Of a DNA stretch of 8,702 nucleotides, positions 5,557 through 8,702 are shown piece by piece. The stretch is from Phycisphaeraceae bacterium. Its GTDB lineage: Bacteria; Planctomycetota; Phycisphaerae; Phycisphaerales; Phycisphaeraceae. Every line of letters starts with the position of its first letter. Position 1 is the first letter of the stretch. The notes below the pieces were generated by a model. That model worked only from the letters and a program-made list of their open reading frames with translations. It was not told the origin of the DNA and made no database searches. The translations under genes and the position numbers were made by a program. The DNA lies in contig SKPT01000213.1 in NCBI GenBank assembly GCA_007119405.1, forward strand, positions 1-8,702, in the 5' to 3' direction.

Positions 5557-6604
5557 ACTGGCTGGGCGCCGGCACGACCGCCCGCCCGATGGTGTGCGTG
5601 TCCGTGCCGAACCAGATGGCATTGGTCGGCTCATGAAAGACCATGTGGCGCACCGACCCGCCGCCGGAGGGCACCTCGCTGATGGAGATGAACCGCTCCT
5701 CGTTCGTGTCGAAGCCGATGAAGCGGTTGGGGCTCAGGCCCGCCTCGACGTACCATAGGCGGTCGTGGGAGTCGATGGCCACGGCGTAGAGCGAGGAGCG
5801 CGGCCCGCCGGGGCTCTGCCACTGCTTCATCGACGCATCCTCGGGGTTGTACACGCCCATGTATCCGGCCGCGGCGTCGACCCACCACACGCGGCCATCG
5901 GACGTCAACCCCAGGCGGCGGATGCGGCTGGCGTCGTCGGGCGTCTCGATGATGGCGAGCTCCATCGTTTCGGGGTCGACGGTGCCGATGGCGTTGCGGC
6001 CCATGAAGGCGATCCAGGGCCGATCGTTGTCGTCAACGACGATGCCGTATGGCCGCATGCGCTCACCGGGCACGTCGACGACCTCGACCTCGCCGGTCTC
6101 CGGGGAGAAGAGCCCGATGTAGCCGGCGGGCGCGGAGCGCTGGGCGGTGAACCAGATGCGGCCGTCGGACGTCCAGGCCATGGTGTGGGGGTCGTTGACC
6201 CCGTCGGGCATCTCGTAGCGGGTGATCTCGCCGGTGTCGGGATCGACCCGGCCAATGTGGCGATCGCGGTTGCCTGCGTACCACGGGTAGCCCTCGCCGT
6301 CGACGATGACGGCGTGGGGCCCGGCGCCATCGGGCAGCTCGAAACGGCGCATCTGCCCGGTCTCGGGGTCAAGGTGGCCGACGTAGTCGCCGCGCTGGCC
6401 GACGAACCAGACGGTGTTGTCGGGCGCGACGTAGGGGTCGCGCGGGCGGGTGTTGGCCCAGGGCACGGGCCATTCGTGAAACTCGAGGGTGGCGTCGGGG
6501 GCGACGAGGCCCGGGCCCGCCGATGCGGCCTCGTCGGCGCTGGCGGTGATGGGGATGGTCGCGATGAGTGCGAAGCAGGCGAAAGCGAAGCAGGCGCGAA
6601 TCAT
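5555..6604 (-). CDS. Exported seven-bladed beta-propeller, virginiamycin B lyase-like (streptogramin lyase family fold)
   Basis: The protein is 349 residues. The ATG at 6604 follows GGAG with 6 nt spacing and opens a classic Sec signal peptide (MIRACFAFACFALIATIPIT), with probable cleavage after ASA at residue 23. The upstream extension to 6841 is Arg-rich noncoding sequence. Seven blades follow, each with a P-x-x-x-x-x-D-x-x-x-x-x-W/F core and often a GxxDPETG turn. Examples are APDNTVWFVGQ (60-70), VDGEGYPWYAGN (101-112), TSDGRIWFTAQ (145-155), VDDNDRPWIAFM (190-201), TSDGRVWWVDA (234-244), IDSHDRLWYVEAG (277-289) and EPTNAIWFGTD (325-335). This matches Vgb-like and SMP-30/NHL-like propellers. 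Family members are often annotated as virginiamycin B lyase, but most are not proven to be antibiotic-inactivating. The signal peptide points to a periplasmic or outer location, and a binding or lyase function is unproven. It is 291 nt downstream of rho and probably has its own promoter. Confidence 0.88.
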   Translation of the reverse strand: MIRACFAFACFALIATIPITASADEAASAGPGLVAPDATLEFHEWPVPWANTRPRDPYVAPDNTVWFVGQRGDYVGHLDPETGQMRRFELPDGAGPHAVIVDGEGYPWYAGNRDRHIGRVDPDTGEITRYEMPDGVNDPHTMAWTSDGRIWFTAQRSAPAGYIGLFSPETGEVEVVDVPGERMRPYGIVVDDNDRPWIAFMGRNAIGTVDPETMELAIIETPDDASRIRRLGLTSDGRVWWVDAAAGYMGVYNPEDASMKQWQSPGGPRSSLYAVAIDSHDRLWYVEAGLSPNRFIGFDTNEERFISISEVPSGGGSVRHMVFHEPTNAIWFGTDTHTIGRAVVPAPSQ

Positions 6605-6895
6605 GGCACGCTCCAGGGTTGGCCGCCGCGTTGACGAAATCGAACGGTCGCCCACGGGGGACGACGCCACGTCATGAGCGATGGTATCGGGTGGCGGCGG
6701 GGCGTTCCAGATGTTGCGGCGATAATCCGGGCGACGGCTCACGCCCGTCCTGAGCGAGTCCGCGAGCGAAGGGCGGGATTCCCGGGCGCATCGCGCGCAC
6801 AACAGGCGTCGCGCGCACCTGAAAAATCCCCCCTTTCGCATGCGCTCAGGACGGGCCTTAACAATGCGCGGAGGTCAATGGTTCGCGGTCCTGGC
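6605..6895. other. Intergenic region between rho and the propeller gene, with inverted repeat
   Basis: This is a 291-nt gap between two minus-strand genes. Its middle (6743-6856) is bounded by a perfect 14-nt inverted repeat and holds a TCGCGCGCAC direct repeat at 6791-6800 and 6809-6818. The part next to the propeller gene (6605-6720) should hold that gene's promoter, but I cannot pick one with confidence. No coding frame with convincing composition or ribosome binding site is present. No intrinsic terminator for rho is visible, since no hairpin with a U-tract follows its stop. Confidence 0.55.
6743..6856. repeat. Perfect 14-bp inverted repeat, GCCCGTCCTGAGCG / CGCTCAGGACGGGC
   Basis: The arms at 6743-6756 and 6843-6856 are perfect complements separated by 86 nt. 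Inside the left part, the sequence from CCCGTCCT (6744) to GGGCGGG (6771-6777) can form a nested imperfect hairpin. The string GTCCTGAGCGAGTCCGCGAG resembles GTCCTGAGC-type dispersed repeats that I recall from several bacterial genomes. It may be a small nonautonomous repeat element. No transposase is nearby. Confidence 0.7.
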
Positions 6896-8305
6896 TCAAT
6901 CCAGGCTCATCGTCATCAGGAACTCGGCGTTGGTCTTGACCTTCTTCAGCCGGCTCTTGATCAGCTCCATGGCCTCGACGACGTTCATGTCGGCCAGCAC
7001 CTTGCGCAGGCGGTAGACGAGCTCCAGCTCCTTCGGGTCCAGCAGCAGCTCCTCGCGGCGGGTGCCCGAGGCGGCGATGTCTATGGCCGGCCAGATGCGC
7101 TTCTCGACGAGCCGGCGGTCCAGGTGCAGCTCGCTGTTGCCGGTGCCCTTGAACTCCTCGAAGATGATGTCGTCCATCTTCGAACCGGTGTCGACCAGCG
7201 CGGTGGCGACGATGGTCAGCGAGCCGCCGCCTTCGATCGCCCTGGCGCTGCCGAAGAACTTCTTGGGCCGCTGCAGCGCGTTGGAGTCCAGGCCGCCGGT
7301 GAGGATCTTGCCGCTGTGGGGCATCTCGGTGTTGTAGGCCCGGGCCATGCGGGTGATCGAGTCCATGAGAATGACCACGTGCTTGCCGTACTCGACCAGC
7401 CGGCGGGATTTCTCGATGACCATCTCGCAGACCTGCACGTGCCGGCCCGACTGCTCGTCGAAGGTCGAGGCGACGACCTCGACCTCGTCGGGCGTGTTGT
7501 TGCGGAAGTCGGTGACCTCCTCCGGCCGCTCGTCGATCAGCAGCACCATCACCTGCACGTCCGGGTAGTTGGTGATGATGGAGTTGGCCATCTTCTGAAG
7601 CAGCACGGTCTTGCCGGTGCGTGGCGGGGCGACGATGAGCCCGCGCTGCCCGCGCCCCAGCGGGGCGACGAGATCGACGATGCGCATCTCGATGCCCTCG
7701 GGCGTGGTCTCGAGAACGAAGCGCTCGTGCGGGTGCAGCGGCGTCAGGTCCTCGAAGGGGGTCACGTCGTTCAGCGCGTCGGGGGCTTCGTCGTTGATCG
7801 CGTCGACGCGCAGCAGGGCGAAGTAGCGCTCCGACTCCTTGGGCGGGCGGATGGTGCCCTGGACAACGTGGCCGACCTTCAGCCCGAAGCGGCGGATCTG
7901 GCTGGGGCTGACGTAGATGTCGTCCGGGCAGGCAAGGTAGGAGTATTCGGGGCTGCGCAGGAACCCGAAGCCGTCGGGCAGGATCTCCAGCACGCCTTCA
8001 CCGTACATCAGCCCCTGCTTGGTGGCGTGCTTCTGGAGGATTTCAAAGATGAGGTCCTGCTTCTTGAGCCCGGTGTAGTTTTCGAGGCCCACCTCCTTGG
8101 CCAGGTCGTGCAACTCCTCGACGGTCATCTTCTGCAGGTCGCGCACCGACAGCTCGCTGCGCTTGGCGAGCTCGTAGCGCTCCTGCGTCTCGGCATCGAG
8201 CTGCTCATCGGTCTGGGCCGGGCGTGTGGCGGTGGCGGTGCCCGTGTCGGCTTCGGCGTCGCGCGCGGGGGCCTTACGCTTGGTCTTGGGGCTCTTGGTG
8301 GCCAT
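6896..8305 (-). CDS. rho: Transcription termination factor Rho
   Basis: The protein is 469 residues, with the family's usual domains. Rho is a hexameric RNA-dependent ATPase that loads on C-rich RNA and ends transcription. A short charged N-terminal extension (1-48) precedes the Rho_N helical domain (about 52-94). The cold-shock-like RNA-binding domain with [14 protein letters not shown] (111-124) and [14 protein letters not shown] (127-140) follows. Walker A is APPRTGKT (226-233), Walker B ends at VILMDS (311-316), the Q-loop region is [20 protein letters not shown] (335-354), and the R-loop is TGSKMDD (373-379). The C-terminus ([20 protein letters not shown]) is typical. Walker A has RT where E. 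coli has KA, which keeps the GKT core. The ATG at 8305 has AAGGAGAG upstream with roughly 10 nt spacing. The frame extends 9 codons further, but without a better ribosome site. It lies 205 nt downstream of coaE on the same strand. The leader contains hairpins that may serve autoregulation. Confidence 0.98.
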   Translation of the reverse strand: MATKSPKTKRKAPARDAEADTGTATATRPAQTDEQLDAETQERYELAKRSELSVRDLQKMTVEELHDLAKEVGLENYTGLKKQDLIFEILQKHATKQGLMYGEGVLEILPDGFGFLRSPEYSYLACPDDIYVSPSQIRRFGLKVGHVVQGTIRPPKESERYFALLRVDAINDEAPDALNDVTPFEDLTPLHPHERFVLETTPEGIEMRIVDLVAPLGRGQRGLIVAPPRTGKTVLLQKMANSIITNYPDVQVMVLLIDERPEEVTDFRNNTPDEVEVVASTFDEQSGRHVQVCEMVIEKSRRLVEYGKHVVILMDSITRMARAYNTEMPHSGKILTGGLDSNALQRPKKFFGSARAIEGGGSLTIVATALVDTGSKMDDIIFEEFKGTGNSELHLDRRLVEKRIWPAIDIAASGTRREELLLDPKELELVYRLRKVLADMNVVEAMELIKSRLKKVKTNAEFLMTMSLD

Positions 8306-8347
8306 GGTGGAATCTCTCCTTGGAGCAATCAAAAAGGGGGGATGGGT

Positions 8348-8371
8348 GCGCCCGGCCTAGATACCGGGCGC
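8348..8371 (-). promoter_or_regulatory. Perfect GC hairpin in the rho leader, possible attenuator
   Basis: GCGCCCGG (8348-8355) and CCGGGCGC (8364-8371) are perfect complements around an 8-nt loop, 43-66 nt upstream of the rho ATG. Read on the minus strand, the stem is followed by ACCCATCCCCCC and then TTTTT (8331-8335). The U-run is too far from the stem for a canonical intrinsic terminator. The C-run could suit Rho loading. A regulatory role is inference. Confidence 0.45.
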
Positions 8372-8421
8372 GGCGGGCGGGCCGCTTGCTTCGTGCTCGT
8401 CTTCCCGGAGGCTCGAATCGG

Positions 8422-8439
8422 GCTCAAATCCCTTTGAGC
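8422..8439. other. Perfect 7-bp hairpin with tetraloop between coaE and rho
   Basis: GCTCAAA (8422-8428) pairs with TTTGAGC (8433-8439) around TCCC (GGGA on the minus strand). It lies in the 205-nt gap after the coaE stop. It could mark the 3' end of coaE or an element in a longer rho leader. No U-tract follows on the minus strand, so it is not a standard terminator. Confidence 0.45.
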
Positions 8440-8510
8440 ATTATTCAGGGGGGGTTGGGCGTGGCCGGATGTGGGCCAGCGACGCCGGGGGCATCGCCCG
8501 CGGCATCAAC

Positions 8511-8702
8511 TCACGCCTGGTCTCGTTCGTGGAGGATCAGGGAGAGCACGCGGCGAACCTCGGCCTGGGCCTCGGCCTCGCTCGCGCTGTTGTCGACTAC
8601 ATAATCGGCTCGCGATCGCTTGATGTCAAGTGACGTCTGCTTTTTCTCCCGCCGATCCAGCTCCCGCTCGTCCCAGCCGCGCGCCTGGCGCACGCGGGCG
8701 AC
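8511..8702 (-). CDS. coaE: Dephospho-CoA kinase, C-terminal fragment
   Basis: The right edge cuts the gene, leaving the last 63 codons and a TGA stop. CoaE phosphorylates dephospho-CoA at the ribose 3' hydroxyl in the final step of coenzyme A synthesis in the cytoplasm. The visible part reads RVRQARGWDERELDRREKKQ, then TSLDIKRSRADYVVDNSAS. It follows the CoaE C-terminal pattern: Arg-rich lid helix, R-GW--EL--R---Q, then K---ADYVVDN. It closes with a helix, EAEAQAEVRRVLSLILHERD. In-frame GTG at 8691-8693 is an internal codon, not a start. It lies upstream of rho on the same strand. To my recollection a coaE-rho order is found in planctomycetes, which supports both the call and the lineage. The identification rests on the C-terminus only. 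Confidence 0.8.
   Translation of the reverse strand, partial: VARVRQARGWDERELDRREKKQTSLDIKRSRADYVVDNSASEAEAQAEVRRVLSLILHERDQA

Noticed and set aside
5555..6604. Antibiotic resistance gene (vgb)
   Set aside because: Only the fold family is shared. The protein has a signal peptide, sits beside housekeeping genes and is not within a mobile element.
5765..6634. A 289-codon plus-strand frame opposite the propeller gene
   Set aside because: It is a Gly/Val/Asp-rich shadow with no ribosome site or motif. The opposite strand has a signal peptide and seven blades.
6605..6841. N-terminal extension of the propeller protein up to 6841
   Set aside because: The 79 extra residues are Arg/Ser-rich, come from the inverted repeat region, and precede a well-placed ribosome site and signal peptide at 6604.
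6896..8305. The Walker A variant APPRTGKT in Rho as a sign of altered function
   Set aside because: The GKT core is intact, and to my knowledge R/K and T/A changes before it occur in ordinary Rho proteins of several phyla. All other motifs are normal.
6674..8437. A 587-codon open frame on the plus strand covering the whole of rho
   Set aside because: It is the antisense shadow of a highly conserved rho gene in GC-rich DNA. Its product is a low-complexity Leu/Val/Gly/Asp/His-rich string with no recognisable domain.
8436..8450. A -10-like AATAAT on the minus strand as the rho promoter
   Set aside because: No acceptable -35 is found 15-19 bp upstream, where the sequence is C-rich, so the promoter cannot be supported.

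Overview
The window is GC-rich DNA with dense protein coding on both strands. It reads as a chromosomal housekeeping segment with a few accessory genes. The best guess for the source is a planctomycete-type bacterium, perhaps of the Phycisphaerae. The clues are the high GC, a coaE-rho gene pair, planctomycete-like protein texture, and intergenic spaces packed with dispersed hairpin-forming repeats. No rRNA or other taxonomic marker is present, so this placement is inference.

Layout. The left edge (1-216, +) is the C-terminal end of a primary sigma factor (region 4). A palindromic repeat follows, then a small unknown membrane protein (450-950, +) and a short, doubtful membrane ORF (974-1216, +) that resembles part of it. 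An MFS exporter-type permease runs the other way (1259-2593, -). A spacer full of degenerate repeats (2594-2863) separates it from a divergent cysteine-desulfurase-family aminotransferase (2864-4063, +), which has a plausible promoter and a clear Shine-Dalgarno. A second copy of the palindromic repeat precedes a site-2-protease-type membrane metalloprotease with two CBS domains (4224-5420, +). That gene converges on an exported seven-bladed beta-propeller of the virginiamycin-B-lyase-like family (5555-6604, -). The short space between the two stop codons is built largely of a second repeat family. The right end carries the transcription termination factor gene rho (6896-8305, -) and, upstream of it, the 3' end of coaE (8511-8702, -).

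How it fits together. Sigma factor, Rho and dephospho-CoA kinase are core functions. The other genes look like separate transcription units and do not form an evident pathway. I see no CRISPR array, transposase, integrase, phage gene, toxin-antitoxin pair, defence cassette, tRNA or rRNA. The material most worth a second look is in the intergenic DNA. It comprises two copies of a roughly 90-bp inverted repeat placed 44-46 nt upstream of membrane-protein start codons and open in frame with them, a short GC repeat abutting both stop codons of a convergent gene pair, a 14-bp inverted repeat between rho and the propeller gene, and two perfect hairpins in the rho leader.
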